Source: Candidatus Latescibacterota bacterium (GTDB lineage: Bacteria; Latescibacterota; UBA2968). From it: a stretch of DNA of 64,000 nt. Location: NCBI GenBank assembly GCA_022824945.1, contig JAJDYX010000056.1, positions 1 to 64,000 of the forward strand. The letters are read 5' to 3'. The stretch's first letter is position 1. The number at the start of each line of letters is the position of its first letter. The translations under genes and the position numbers were made by a program. The notes below the pieces were generated by a model. That model did no database searches. It saw nothing but the letters and a program-made list of their open reading frames with translations, and had not been told where the DNA came from. Below, one piece after another: positions 42,597 to 52,028 of the stretch.

Positions 42597-44050
42597 AATT
42601 TTTCAAACGCCTCGTCCCAGGCATCCGTATCCGTCGGGCTATACGTCTTAATCTCAGTAGAAGCGCGCACAATATCGCGCAATTCATCCAAAGAGCCAAT
42701 CTGCCCTTTGCCCATCGCCTGCATCAAAAGATTGCCCATTGCAGTCGCCTCAGCCGGACCTGACAGCACCGCGCGCCCTGTCGCAGAAGCGATAAACTGG
42801 CACAAAAGCGTATTGTGAATGCCCCCACCCACAATGTGAATATCCCCGAGCGTCTTGCTCAATACATCTTCGAGCTGCCCCAGAACATAGCGACATTTGA
42901 GTGCCAGGCTCTCCAGCGTCGTGCGAATAATATCCCCCTCACTATCGGGCAGTGGTTGACCCGTGCGCTTGCAAAAATCCCGAATGCGAGACGGCATATC
43001 CCCGGGCGTACCAAAATCGGCGTGATCCGGATCGATAAACGACGCGAGCCGATCCGATTCCATCGCCAGCCCCATCAACGCCTCCCACGAATAATCCTTC
43101 CCCGCCAAAGCCCACACCCGGCGGCACTCCTGCACGATCCACAGTCCCGAAATATTCTTCAAAAACCGAATCGTATGATCAACACCGCCCTCATTGGTAA
43201 AATTGTGCGCGAGCGCGCGCTTATTAATCGCGGGTTCAGGCAACTCCGCCCCCATCAACGCCCATGTGCCACAACTGATATAAACCGCATCGGGCGAAGA
43301 AAGGGGCACAGCCGCAACCGCCGACCCCGTATCGTGACAGGCCGGTGCGATCACGTCAACAGGTGCAATACCCATCTCATCAGCAATGCTCTTGCGGATA
43401 GGCCCAAGAACTGTACCCGGCGACACCACATCCGGAAGCATATCCGTGGGAATATCGAGCGCATTGAGCATTGATTTTGCCCAGGCATTTTCGCGCGGAT
43501 TGTAGAACTGCGTGGTCGTAGCATTGGAATACTCACACACCTTCATACCCGTGAACCAGAAATTGAACAAATCGGGCATCGTGAGAAACGTACGCGCAAT
43601 ATCGAGCTGGGGCGACTGCGCGAGACGCTGCGCGAACAACTGATAAAGCGTGTTAAGCTCCATAAACTGAATACCCGTCTGCTCAAAAATCTCCTCGCGA
43701 GAAACGCGCTCAAACGCGACATCCATCATCCCCTGCGTGCGCGCATCGCGGTAACAAAAGGGATTGCCGAGCAAATTGTCCTGCGCGTCGAGCAAGCCAT
43801 AATCAACCCCCCACGTATCACAGCCCATGCCATTGAGCGGTTCCCCGGACCGAACAGCGAGACGCAACCCCGTACACATCTCGTCAAACAGCCGTAGCGC
43901 ATCCCAATAATAATGATTGCCAACAGGTACTCCCTGATTGGGAAAACGGTGAACCTCTTCAATATCGAGACGCGCGCCATCAAAACGACCCAAAACAGCC
44001 CGACCGCTGGACGCACCCAAATCATAAGCGAGATAATTTGTCGATGACAT
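42581..44050 (-). CDS. rhaB: rhamnulokinase-like FGGY carbohydrate kinase
   Basis: ATP-dependent sugar kinase of 489 residues. First phosphate loop YLAYDLGASSGRAVLG near residue 5, GCDTWGVDYGLLD near 76 (catalytic Asp), then PACHDTGSAVAAVPL near 228, SCGTWALMG near 253 and GGGIHNTLLCQF near 405 (adenosine motif). The pattern matches rhamnulokinase RhaB. The ATG at 44050 is 6 nt after GGAG; a start 4 codons upstream would overlap the RBS. No rhamnose isomerase or aldolase is nearby. Confidence 0.88.
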   Translation of the reverse strand: MSSTNYLAYDLGASSGRAVLGRFDGARLDIEEVHRFPNQGVPVGNHYYWDALRLFDEMCTGLRLAVRSGEPLNGMGCDTWGVDYGLLDAQDNLLGNPFCYRDARTQGMMDVAFERVSREEIFEQTGIQFMELNTLYQLFAQRLAQSPQLDIARTFLTMPDLFNFWFTGMKVCEYSNATTTQFYNPRENAWAKSMLNALDIPTDMLPDVVSPGTVLGPIRKSIADEMGIAPVDVIAPACHDTGSAVAAVPLSSPDAVYISCGTWALMGAELPEPAINKRALAHNFTNEGGVDHTIRFLKNISGLWIVQECRRVWALAGKDYSWEALMGLAMESDRLASFIDPDHADFGTPGDMPSRIRDFCKRTGQPLPDSEGDIIRTTLESLALKCRYVLGQLEDVLSKTLGDIHIVGGGIHNTLLCQFIASATGRAVLSGPAEATAMGNLLMQAMGKGQIGSLDELRDIVRASTEIKTYSPTDTDAWDEAFEKFQRMM

Positions 44051-44063
44051 AAAAAACTCCATC

Positions 44064-44107
44064 TGAATCAGGATTATCAGGATGAAAGGATGAACAGGAT
44101 GAAAATC
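44064..44107. repeat. tandem CAGGAT-type units
   Basis: ATCAGGATTATCAGGATGAAAG and the following GGATGAACAGGATG repeat with about 10-nt period, just upstream of rhaB. Close to the array at 6030-6067, including the following GAAAATCAAA. Confidence 0.8.
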
Positions 44108-44215
44108 AAATGCAGAAAAGCAACCACACTTGCCTGCGTGCGTAGCACGCGCAAGCAGAGATGAAAGGCAGCACTGCTGTGAAAAACAAATACAAGAGCA
44201 ACTACAGCACTGCTG

Positions 44216-44498
44216 CGATTCGCATTGTGATTACATCACTCATTTGCTATTATAAGGCACAGTGATAAAGTGTCAAGTATTTCATTTTTTCTGAGTGAAT
44301 TATAGGTGGAATTGATAGGACAATAAAATGAAATCAGAATACGATTTTTCCAAAGCCGAAAGAGGAAAATTTTATCGCGAAGGAGCCGAAATCCGGCTGC
44401 CATGCGAAACTCCAGCACCAACAGAAAAAGATCGCGGAGAAGATAGGCAAAGAATTGGGCGAGGTAATGCATCAACTATTGAAAAAGGAAGGAGGTAA
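44216..44498 (+). pseudogene. brnTA remnant with toxin deleted
   Basis: 44216-44326 nearly equals 53738-53852, the region just before brnT at 53852. The toxin is missing: sequence jumps to an ATG at 44328 coding KSEYDFSKAERGKFYREGAEIRLP, as in BrnA of the 54161 locus, then an 11-nt deletion shifts the frame and the remainder (stop at 44498) no longer resembles BrnA. The relic's last bases supply the RBS for the next gene. Confidence 0.85.
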
Positions 44499-44502
44499 GG
44501 GA

Positions 44503-45435
44503 ATGCCGAAACCGAAGAAACTCACACGCACAGCGAGGCTTGCCAACAAGGACCTCATTCATCCCCCACCCTGGCTGCCAGACAACATGATGCTCGAAGG
44601 ACTAACCGGATCTTTTGCCTACGGATGCGAAGACCCCAAAAAAGCTGATCGGGATATTGTCGGAATTGTCATTCCCCCAAAGACAGTTATTTTCCCCCAC
44701 CTTGCAGGATATATCCAGGGCTTCGGTACACAACCCCCAAAGTTCGATCAATTCCAGGCGCACGGCATAGAGGCAAAGGATGAAAGGAAGACTTATGACA
44801 TTACGATCTACAATATCGTGAAGTTCTTCCAGCTTGCAATGGAGAACAATCCAAATATGGTGGAGATTCTATTCCTGCCTCCCAGATGCCTGTTATCTAC
44901 CTCCCAGATTTATAATCGCATGCGGCAAAGCCGAAAAACTTTTTTGCACAAGGGAGCATACCACAAGTTTTTGGGTTATGCCCATTCCCAGCTCAAGAAG
45001 CTCGATGCAGAAAGCCGCACAAACCCGCGTCGGCAATCAGATATCGAACAGTTTGGATATGATACCAAATTCGGGTATCATCTGGTTCGCCTGGCTTATG
45101 AGTGCGAAATGATCATGCGAGAAGGCGATATTGTGCTTGATCGGTATAAAGAGATCTACAAATCAATCCGTCGGGGAGAATGGACAAAGGAGCAACTCAG
45201 AGAGTTCTTTGACCGCAAAAAAGCGGAACTCGACAAGCTCTATGATGATAAGGAAAGTCCGATACCGCACAAGCCAGACGAAGACAAGATCAAGGCATTA
45301 CTCCTGGAATGTCTCGAGATCCATTATGGTTCTCTAAATACCACCATCGCCAAAGACGTATCCGTTGAGGCCCTTCTCGATGAGATAGAGCTGGTGACTT
45401 CGAAATATCGCAAACAAACCGAAGGCAAAAAGTAG
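44503..45435 (+). CDS. RlaP/YcgL-like nucleotidyltransferase
   Basis: DNA-polymerase-beta-type nucleotidyltransferase of 310 residues. The active site is GLTGSFAYGCEDPKKADRD (GS followed by paired Asp, near residue 33). Helical C-terminal sequence with KFGYHLVRLAYECEMIMREG near 190 matches the family often called RNA-repair polymerase-beta superfamily. GGAGG lies 7 nt upstream of the ATG at 44503; the GGAGG itself comes from the brnA relic. Probably cytoplasmic, modifying nucleic acid or a small molecule; exact target unknown. Confidence 0.78.
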   Translation: MPKPKKLTRTARLANKDLIHPPPWLPDNMMLEGLTGSFAYGCEDPKKADRDIVGIVIPPKTVIFPHLAGYIQGFGTQPPKFDQFQAHGIEAKDERKTYDITIYNIVKFFQLAMENNPNMVEILFLPPRCLLSTSQIYNRMRQSRKTFLHKGAYHKFLGYAHSQLKKLDAESRTNPRRQSDIEQFGYDTKFGYHLVRLAYECEMIMREGDIVLDRYKEIYKSIRRGEWTKEQLREFFDRKKAELDKLYDDKESPIPHKPDEDKIKALLLECLEIHYGSLNTTIAKDVSVEALLDEIELVTSKYRKQTEGKK

Positions 45436-45471
45436 AGTTATATGGATTTGGAGGGAAGAGGACAGAGGATG

Positions 45472-46908
45472 CTAATGATCGTTGGGTATCATCAATTGCT
45501 CAAAGAAAGTGTCTATCCAGCCAGGCGTCTTTCCGGTTCTTTCTGCACAGCGAACGGCTTTCGCGACCTCCCTATTCGAAAGTTCATCAAACACCTGTTG
45601 GCCTGGTACAAGCGCCTGATTCAGATCATTAGGCTCGAACTTATCCAGCGCGTCACCGTATCTTCGAACACATAATGAAACTACATCTCGCCCCGGCGCA
45701 GAGGCCAGATAGAGAAACAGGCGGTCGAGATATGCCATACCAATAATATTGGGCTGAAAGCCGTGAAAACACGTCAAGTTCAACACCTCACTTCTGTTGC
45801 GAATAATCTTGTAACCTCCGCGAGAAAAGACGCCAAGCAGAAGAGGGGCGGGTGCTCTCCTTTCCGTCTTGTACCAGGGATTTCGGTTTTTCGTTAAAAA
45901 CCGCGTGTTATAACCCCTTTGCTCCCCACTCCGAATATAATCCGCCGCGTGTTTAGAGTGTGTCTTACTAACACAGAATAGCAAAACAGGCGCGTCGTTT
46001 CTGACCAAATCATCGTAGTCTGCGCGACCAAACACCGGTTGCCGAATTTGAGAGCTTTTCGTAATGCAGGGAACAACCTCCGGGCCATTGATTCCCAGCG
46101 TTTCGGCGCGAGACGGTTTCAAAACAAAAAATTCGTTGGCGCCGGTGGCAATGCCTCTGCTGAAATGACCATAATAGTTCAGCGGCACAGCCATTCGATG
46201 ATTGATATCGAATGTATTTTTTTGGAAGTATGACAACCACTTCGACTCGGGATTGAGCCGGTCCAATGCGACTCTGGTGGTTGGTTGGCATTCAAGGATA
46301 TTCTTCAGTGAGGAAATAGAATCAGCGATATGGAAATCAACGTGGGAATATTGCCGACAGGCGTCATATAGAATTATTCCCACCGAGGTTATCGCATCGG
46401 GAAAGATATCTTTCTCGCATTTAAGATTGATAATAGAGACAAGATGACCACTCTCTATAAGGCGTTTCTTAACAATGATACCATATCCAGTATTGAGAAA
46501 CTCAAGAGGCATGATATACGCAAGCCGTCCCGATCCATTCAGTTCGGACAGCGACTTCAGCAAGAATGCGGATGCAGTGTTCGTATATCCCGACAATCTC
46601 AAGCCCAGATTATCGACAAACGCTTTGAATACAGAGTCCCTGCCAATAAACTTCTGAAAGCGCATGTAAGACGGATTACAGACAATATTGGCGTGCGATT
46701 TCCCCCATGAGAGCAGATAGTCTTCATGCTCAATCTCCACTTTCCGCCCGCCTGCCTCGCCTGTCCAGAAATCGAGGATTTTGGAATCTTTCTCACTTCC
46801 GGCAAACACCATGCCCGGATCGTCGGCAACGGGATCAAAAAGAGCCCCCATACCAAAGCCAGGATCAAAAAGCGTCCTCTGTCCTGATTCCAAGACCCAC
46901 CGCACCAT
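45472..46908 (-). CDS. N6-adenine DNA methyltransferase-like protein, N-terminus uncertain
   Basis: Called from the ATG at 46908 it has 478 residues, with FDPGFGMGALF near 15 (SAM motif I), CNPSYMRFQKF near 82 (catalytic NPPY with the second Pro changed to Ser) and a long C-terminal recognition-type region. The family signature RYGQFFTRPEVAEFM lies upstream of that ATG, in the same frame, so the real protein starts earlier. The frame stays open to about 47055, crossing the VapC remnant (ILVYAQQQKSP), with only CTG (46980, 47028) or ATT (47031) codons as starts. It may be a chimera or inactive. Confidence 0.72.
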   Translation of the reverse strand: MVRWVLESGQRTLFDPGFGMGALFDPVADDPGMVFAGSEKDSKILDFWTGEAGGRKVEIEHEDYLLSWGKSHANIVCNPSYMRFQKFIGRDSVFKAFVDNLGLRLSGYTNTASAFLLKSLSELNGSGRLAYIMPLEFLNTGYGIIVKKRLIESGHLVSIINLKCEKDIFPDAITSVGIILYDACRQYSHVDFHIADSISSLKNILECQPTTRVALDRLNPESKWLSYFQKNTFDINHRMAVPLNYYGHFSRGIATGANEFFVLKPSRAETLGINGPEVVPCITKSSQIRQPVFGRADYDDLVRNDAPVLLFCVSKTHSKHAADYIRSGEQRGYNTRFLTKNRNPWYKTERRAPAPLLLGVFSRGGYKIIRNRSEVLNLTCFHGFQPNIIGMAYLDRLFLYLASAPGRDVVSLCVRRYGDALDKFEPNDLNQALVPGQQVFDELSNREVAKAVRCAERTGKTPGWIDTFFEQLMIPNDH

Positions 46909-46994
46909 AAACTCGGCTACTTCAGGACGAGTGAAGAACTGCCCGTATCTCTTGCGATGCTCCTCGCCAACGCTCCGCAGGTATTCGGCTTCGT

Positions 46995-47080
46995 GCTGGG
47001 GTGATTTCTGTTGTTGAGCATAGACCAGAATATATTGTCCTCTCCACTGGTATTTATTGCAAACAGTCTATAGATTGAAA
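46995..47080 (-). pseudogene. VapBC remnant
   Basis: On the minus strand the antitoxin leader (CCAGTGGAGAGGACA, as at 63221-63235) is joined directly to VapC codons ILVYAQQQKSP (as at 62957-62990). About 230 nt between them are gone compared with the intact locus at 62503-63220. The remaining VapC codons lead in frame into the methyltransferase. Confidence 0.78.
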
Positions 47081-47103
47081 TTTTAAGAGTACGGTGTTAT
47101 ACT
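47075..47103 (+). promoter_or_regulatory. promoter-leader module, copy 1
   Basis: TTGAAA, 17-nt spacer, TATACT with TG at the extended -10, followed by a leader with GTCAATGGAATGTCTCAAGA. The same -35/17/-10 arrangement and leader recur at 54566 and 63259. Confidence 0.7.
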
Positions 47104-47118
47104 ACAAAAGTCAATGGA

Positions 47119-47301
47119 ATGTCTCAAGAGGATAACAATATGAAACACAAACTGGTCGCTGTAATTGGCAACACACCACAAGTTATGACAGAAACCTTCT
47201 GGGCATTGTTCCATGGGAACAGTATCGTGAGGATTAGCGGCATTTCCTCATGTTTTGGTGGGTCGCAAATTTCTAACCTTTTGCAAGAGTGTGTATTATG
47301 A
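47119..47301 (+). pseudogene. truncated Cas_NE0113/ring-nuclease-like N-terminus
   Basis: MSQEDNN then MKHKLVAVIGNTPQVMTETF, which resembles the first strand and helix of the CRISPR-associated NE0113/Csx family (VxGxTPQVxTETL pattern). Real proteins are several hundred residues; here a stop comes after 60 codons and the second half (ISSCFGGSQISN) looks unrelated. Its stop codon overlaps the start of the dimethylformamidase-like gene. Family assignment is by short motif only. Confidence 0.45.
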
Positions 47302-48923
47302 TCAAAGATTTGAAAGCAGTTTTTCATTTCTGGAAGCGTTTTACGTGTCAAAATGGCCTGAATCGCCGTGATTTAATCAAAGGCGTCGCAGCCGCAAGTC
47401 TCGGTCTGGCAGCCGGAACCTTCGGCGCGCCACAGCTCTACGGAAATTCAAACGTATCGAAATCAAAACGACGCAATCGTATCCAACTCGAAAACGCCAG
47501 GCGTGGAACGCGCGACTGGATGCTCACTAAGACCGACATTAACGACATCGAACCGGTAGAGTTGTGGCGTTCCCCGCGAATCGAGGGCTACTGCTCCGCG
47601 ATGAGTGTGCGTGCCGGCGAAACGCTCAAGGTCATGGTGAGCACGAATCCAGTGTCGGAGTTTGATCTGGAGATCTTCCGCACAGGCTATTACGGCGGAA
47701 CCGGCGGTCGTTTCATGAAGCGCTTTGATTCTATACAGGGCAAAACCCAGGCCGATCCGTCGATAGGCGAAAACCGTTTGCGCGAATGCAAGTGGGAACC
47801 TTCCGTAGAATTTGAGATTCCGGACGATTGGCTGAGCGGCGTCTATCTGGGCAAACTCACTGCCAAGAAGGAAGGTCTGCAAAGCTACGTCATCTTCATC
47901 GTGCGCGATGATCGCCCCTGCGATTTGCTCTTCCAGTGCAGCGACATGACCTGGCAAGCCTACAACAGTTGGCCTACCAACGAGTGGTCTCTTTATCACA
48001 ACGACAAGAATGGCTACACGGGATACAAGAAAAGAAAAAAGTGGAGTACCGGTCCGGATACCGGGTGGGTGAGTTTTGACCGTCCCTACGCCCAGTTCTG
48101 CATGGATCATCTGGTCAAGAATCCCAAGTCCCAGGGTTCGGGCGAATTTCTTCTTTGGGAGTTTCCGCTGTCCTACTGGATAGAACAGCAGGGGTACGAT
48201 GTATCGTATATTTCGAATGTGGATACGCACGCGGATGGACCTGGACTGCAGCGCGCGAAAGGCTTTATCTCTGTGGGGCACGACGAGTATTGGACCCGGG
48301 AAATGTATGACAACGTCATCCAGGCTCGGGACGCCGGTGTCAACCTTGCCTTCCTGAGCGGGAACGCCATCTGGGGTGTTGTATCTTTGTTGCCCTCCGC
48401 CAAGGGGCGGTCCCACCGGATCATGCGGAGGGAAGGCGTGTTCCTTGGCCAGGAACTTGGCGGGATGTATCACAAGCGAACAGGCTTCAAGTCTCCGCCA
48501 GGGCCGGACGGGGCGCTGCTTATGGGTGGACGTACGGCCGGTATCGGCGGCGGCGGAGACTGGGTCTGCGTCAAGCCCGATCACTGGCTATATCAAGGCA
48601 CAGACCTGAAAGAAGGCGACGCAATCAAAGGCCTGGTGGGCTGGGAATGGCATGGTTCTCCCCCTTACGATCAGCCCGGGATGGAAATCCTGGCGAAAGG
48701 CGCCACAAAAAATAACCAGGGAAAAGTCAAACCGCCCCATGCCGCTACGATCTACGACGGGCCCAGGAACAACTTTGTGTTCAACGCCGGGACGATCTGG
48801 TGGGCGCAAGGCTTGTCATCGCCTCCAAGCCACGTACTACCCGCACGGGTTGCCGAGCCGCAAGGCCCGGACCCGCGCGTGCAACGCATGATGGAGAATG
48901 TGTTTAATCGGTTTGTAGAGTAA
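47298..48923 (+). CDS. N,N-dimethylformamidase large-subunit-like protein, copy 1 (Tat-exported)
   Basis: Product of 541 residues. A twin-arginine signal (NRRDLIKGVAAASLGL near residue 25) is followed by the conserved RGTRDWMLTKT. The middle has IEGYCS, WLSGVYLGKLT and DDRPCDLLFQCSDMTWQAYN; then DVSYISNVDTH and VGHDEYWTREMYDN (near 325), LAFLSGN, GLVGWEWHG and FNAGTIWWAQGL. This is the C-terminal half of dimethylformamidase beta-type subunits, whose characterised member binds Fe(III) through Tyr and Glu. Likely a periplasmic amidohydrolase; substrate unknown. ATG at 47298, GTG at 47289 possible. Confidence 0.8.
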   Translation: MIKDLKAVFHFWKRFTCQNGLNRRDLIKGVAAASLGLAAGTFGAPQLYGNSNVSKSKRRNRIQLENARRGTRDWMLTKTDINDIEPVELWRSPRIEGYCSAMSVRAGETLKVMVSTNPVSEFDLEIFRTGYYGGTGGRFMKRFDSIQGKTQADPSIGENRLRECKWEPSVEFEIPDDWLSGVYLGKLTAKKEGLQSYVIFIVRDDRPCDLLFQCSDMTWQAYNSWPTNEWSLYHNDKNGYTGYKKRKKWSTGPDTGWVSFDRPYAQFCMDHLVKNPKSQGSGEFLLWEFPLSYWIEQQGYDVSYISNVDTHADGPGLQRAKGFISVGHDEYWTREMYDNVIQARDAGVNLAFLSGNAIWGVVSLLPSAKGRSHRIMRREGVFLGQELGGMYHKRTGFKSPPGPDGALLMGGRTAGIGGGGDWVCVKPDHWLYQGTDLKEGDAIKGLVGWEWHGSPPYDQPGMEILAKGATKNNQGKVKPPHAATIYDGPRNNFVFNAGTIWWAQGLSSPPSHVLPARVAEPQGPDPRVQRMMENVFNRFVE

Positions 48924-48950
48924 GGTCCAACAATGGGAAAAGGAGACAAT

Positions 48951-50537
48951 ATGACCGAATCACACACACCCGGGGGCGGTCTGCATCGCCGCGATTTTAT
49001 CAAAGGCGTCGCCGCCACAAGTCTCGGTCTGGCAGCCGGAACCTTCGGTGTGCCACCGCTCTACGGAAATTCAAACGTATCGAAATCAAAACGACGCAAT
49101 CGCATCCAACTCGAAAACGCCGAGCGTGGAACGCGGGACTGGATGCTCACCAAGACACGCCAGCTCCCGGGGAAGATCAATCCCATCTTGACCAACGGGC
49201 GCTGCCCGTGGATTGAAGGGTATTGCTCGGCGAACAGCATTCGAGCTGGCGAGAAGTTGCAGATTATGGTGAGCACGGCTCCAGCATCCGCGTTCAAGTT
49301 GGAGATCTTTCGGACCGGTTACTACAACGGGGATGGGGGGCGGCTTGTTCGTACTTATGATGCGCTCGAAGGCACCCAGCAGCCGGACCCGCCCATCGAT
49401 GAAAACTATCTGCGCGAATGCAGTTGGAAGCCCTCTGTGGAATTCGAGGTTCCCGAAGATTGGCTGAGCGGCGTCTACCTGGGGAAACTGACGGAAGAGA
49501 CCAGCGGAATTCAGAGCTACGTCATCTTCATCGTCCGCGATGATCGCCCCTGCGATCTGCTGTTTCAATGCAGTGACCTGACCTGGTCTGCCTACAACCG
49601 CTGGCCAGCCGATTTCTCTATTTACACAAAACATGAAGGGTATTCCAGCACCGGTGTGCCCAGCGGGACAGTGAGCTTCGATCGGCCCTACGGCTTGTTT
49701 ACCCACCCCGTCAACAAGCACAAGACCTCCGGTGGCTCCGGCGAATTCCTGCCCTGGGAATTCCCATTGTCCTTTTGGCTGGAGCAACACGGGTACGATG
49801 TTTCCTATATCTCCAATATCGACACGCACGCCGACCCCGCGGGTTTGCTGCGCACCAAAGGGTTCATTTCGGTGGGGCACGACGAGTACTGGACTTTGGA
49901 CATGTACGACAATGTGCTCAAAGCCCGTGACGAAGGCGTGAACCTGGCGTTTCTAAGCGCCAATTCAGTTCTCTGTGTAGTACCGCTGCTGCCTTCCGCA
50001 AACGGTACGCCCAACCGCGCCACGCGCAGAGAAGGCTGGTTCTTTCCATCCGAATACCACAGCAGGGTCGAACAAAGAACGCACAATCAGAAAGGTTTTC
50101 AACCCAACATGGGTCCCGATGGCGCACAATTAATGGGGGCACGGTGGACTCCCCCCGGTAGAGGAAGCGGCGATTGGACATGCGCCATGCCAGAACACTG
50201 GCTTTTTGAAGGGACCGGGATGGAAAAGGGAGATTCGGTCAAAGGTCTCGTTGGCTGGGAGTGGCACGGTGCTCCCGCGATGGACCTGCCCGGAATGCAA
50301 GTCGTTGCTGAAGGCGAAACACTGATCAACGGCAAAAATCCGGGCCATTATACCGCAACCGTTTACGACGGGCCAAAAGGCAACATCGTGTTCAACTGCG
50401 CCACCATCTGGTGGGCCAATGGTTTGTCCAGCCCACCGGGGCACGTCAACCCATCAAGGCATGGGGTAACGCAACAAGGCCCAGACGAGCGCGTCCAGCA
50501 AATTACTCACAATCTGTTTCAACGCTTTATTGGGTGA
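48951..50537 (+). CDS. N,N-dimethylformamidase large-subunit-like protein, copy 2 (Tat-exported)
   Basis: Product of 528 residues with Tat signal HRRDFIKGVAATSLGLAAG. Its first 55 residues are almost identical to copy 1, also in DNA, while the rest is clearly diverged: TKTRQLPGKINPILTNGRCP, a different middle loop (DFSIYTKHEGYSSTG) and HDEYWTLDMYDNVLK. This pattern suggests gene conversion of the leader or duplication followed by selection on the catalytic part. AAAAGGAG lies upstream of the ATG at 48951. The gene is 27 nt after copy 1. Confidence 0.8.
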   Translation: MTESHTPGGGLHRRDFIKGVAATSLGLAAGTFGVPPLYGNSNVSKSKRRNRIQLENAERGTRDWMLTKTRQLPGKINPILTNGRCPWIEGYCSANSIRAGEKLQIMVSTAPASAFKLEIFRTGYYNGDGGRLVRTYDALEGTQQPDPPIDENYLRECSWKPSVEFEVPEDWLSGVYLGKLTEETSGIQSYVIFIVRDDRPCDLLFQCSDLTWSAYNRWPADFSIYTKHEGYSSTGVPSGTVSFDRPYGLFTHPVNKHKTSGGSGEFLPWEFPLSFWLEQHGYDVSYISNIDTHADPAGLLRTKGFISVGHDEYWTLDMYDNVLKARDEGVNLAFLSANSVLCVVPLLPSANGTPNRATRREGWFFPSEYHSRVEQRTHNQKGFQPNMGPDGAQLMGARWTPPGRGSGDWTCAMPEHWLFEGTGMEKGDSVKGLVGWEWHGAPAMDLPGMQVVAEGETLINGKNPGHYTATVYDGPKGNIVFNCATIWWANGLSSPPGHVNPSRHGVTQQGPDERVQQITHNLFQRFIG

Positions 50538-50557
50538 AAATAAAGGGGAAATCTAGA

Positions 50558-52003
50558 ATGAAAATAATGATACTGTCTCTGGCGGTTTGCCTCTTGTGCA
50601 TGGTAGGAAAGATTGAAGGGAAGGACTTAAACCAGCAGGACGAGAAGCCCAATATATTGTTTATCGCTATTGATGATTTAAATGACTGGACTGGCATGTT
50701 GAAAGGCAATCCTCAGGCCCGAACGCCTCATATAGACAAGCTGGCTTCTCGTGGGGTGGTGTTCACAAATGCGCATTGTACAGCTCCCGCCTGCGGTCCT
50801 TCAAGAGCTGCCATTATGACCGGGATCCGTCCTTCGACATCGGGTAATTATGTCAACCGAAGCTCGCTTACACGCAATCCGATACTGAACAACTCGGTTC
50901 TATTGCCCGAGTTTTTTCAACAAAATGGATACTATGTCTGCGGCTCCGGAAAGTTGTTTCACGGCGCTCATTTCAAACAGGAAGTACAAGGGCGGGGCTT
51001 TGATGACTATTACCCGAGCAAAACGCAGGACCTGTTCCCTTGGATAGACAGATTCTCCAGCCCGAGGCCCATGAACGGGATGAAGAATATAGCAAGATAT
51101 GCCGACTGGGGCCCTTACGCCCCAGACGTTAAACTGGAGGATATCAATGATGGGAAAACCGCGAAATGGGCGGCAGAGACACTGCTCGGGGGAGAGCTGA
51201 AAGAACCCTTCTTTTTAGGCACCGGCATCTTCCAACCGCATCTGCCCAATTATGCGCTCCAAAAGTATTTTGATTGGTTCCCTCTGGATGAAATAGAGCT
51301 TCCGGAGGGTTACAAAGAGGATGATTTGGAAGATGTGCCCGAGGCGAGTGCAAAGCAGCAGCATATTGCGTGGCTTAAGAAGATTAGGGCAGCCGGTCAG
51401 TGGAAGCCTGCGATTCAGGCTTATCTGGCGTCCACTGCCATGACGGATGACCTGATCGGCCAGATTGTAGGGGCGCTCGAGAAATCAAAGTACGCCGACA
51501 ATACGATTATCGTGTTGTGGAGCGACCATGGTTTTCAGCTGGGCGAAAAAGAGCGTTGGGCAAAATACTCTCTCTGGGAAAGGGCCACGAGGGTGAATTT
51601 GGTATGGGTGGCGCCTGGTGTGACAAAGCCTGGTTCGACCTGCGCCAAGCCCGTGAATTTGCTGGATATTTATCCTACACTTGCCTCCCTGACCGGCTGC
51701 AAACCACCTGAAAAACAACTGGAAGGAAACGATCTCTCAGTCTTGATGAAAAACCCTGAGGCTCCATGGGATAAGACTTCCTTAACCACTTTTGGGTACA
51801 AGAATTATGGCGTTCGATCCGAACGATACAGGTATATCGTATATGCTGACGGAAGTGAAGAGTTGTATGATCACGAGAAAGATAAGTGGGAATGGCATAA
51901 CCTCGCGGATAGTCCTGAATATGCAGATGTGAAAAAAGAGATGCAAAAAGGGATTCCTGTTCATCATGAGCCACCTGGCGAACTATCTGGACGCAACCGA
52001 TAG
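50558..52003 (+). CDS. secreted sulfatase (iduronate-2-sulfatase-like)
   Basis: Type I sulfatase of 481 residues with a signal peptide (residues 1-20). NILFIAIDDLNDW has the metal Asp pair; the activating motif ACGPSRAAIMTG has Cys79; GKLFHG, SDHGFQLGEKERWAKYSLWE and DLYPTLASL-type NLLDIYPTLASL follow. DDLNDW and LGEK.WAK are typical of iduronate-2-sulfatase-like members of marine bacteria. GGGGAA lies before the ATG at 50558. Location between dimethylformamidase copies 2 and 3 suggests one extracellular substrate carrying sulfate esters (inference). Confidence 0.9.
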   Translation: MKIMILSLAVCLLCMVGKIEGKDLNQQDEKPNILFIAIDDLNDWTGMLKGNPQARTPHIDKLASRGVVFTNAHCTAPACGPSRAAIMTGIRPSTSGNYVNRSSLTRNPILNNSVLLPEFFQQNGYYVCGSGKLFHGAHFKQEVQGRGFDDYYPSKTQDLFPWIDRFSSPRPMNGMKNIARYADWGPYAPDVKLEDINDGKTAKWAAETLLGGELKEPFFLGTGIFQPHLPNYALQKYFDWFPLDEIELPEGYKEDDLEDVPEASAKQQHIAWLKKIRAAGQWKPAIQAYLASTAMTDDLIGQIVGALEKSKYADNTIIVLWSDHGFQLGEKERWAKYSLWERATRVNLVWVAPGVTKPGSTCAKPVNLLDIYPTLASLTGCKPPEKQLEGNDLSVLMKNPEAPWDKTSLTTFGYKNYGVRSERYRYIVYADGSEELYDHEKDKWEWHNLADSPEYADVKKEMQKGIPVHHEPPGELSGRNR

Positions 52004-52028
52004 GTCCAATATCCAGAGGAGCGCCAGA

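Noticed and set aside
45442-45675. Small plus-strand gene after the nucleotidyltransferase
   Set aside because: Mostly antisense to the methyltransferase 3' end and without motif or RBS.
47463-48584. Long minus-strand open frame (373 codons) opposite dimethylformamidase copy 1
   Set aside because: Antisense shadow; similar mirror frames occur opposite every copy (49086, 52116, 59831), without motifs or RBS.
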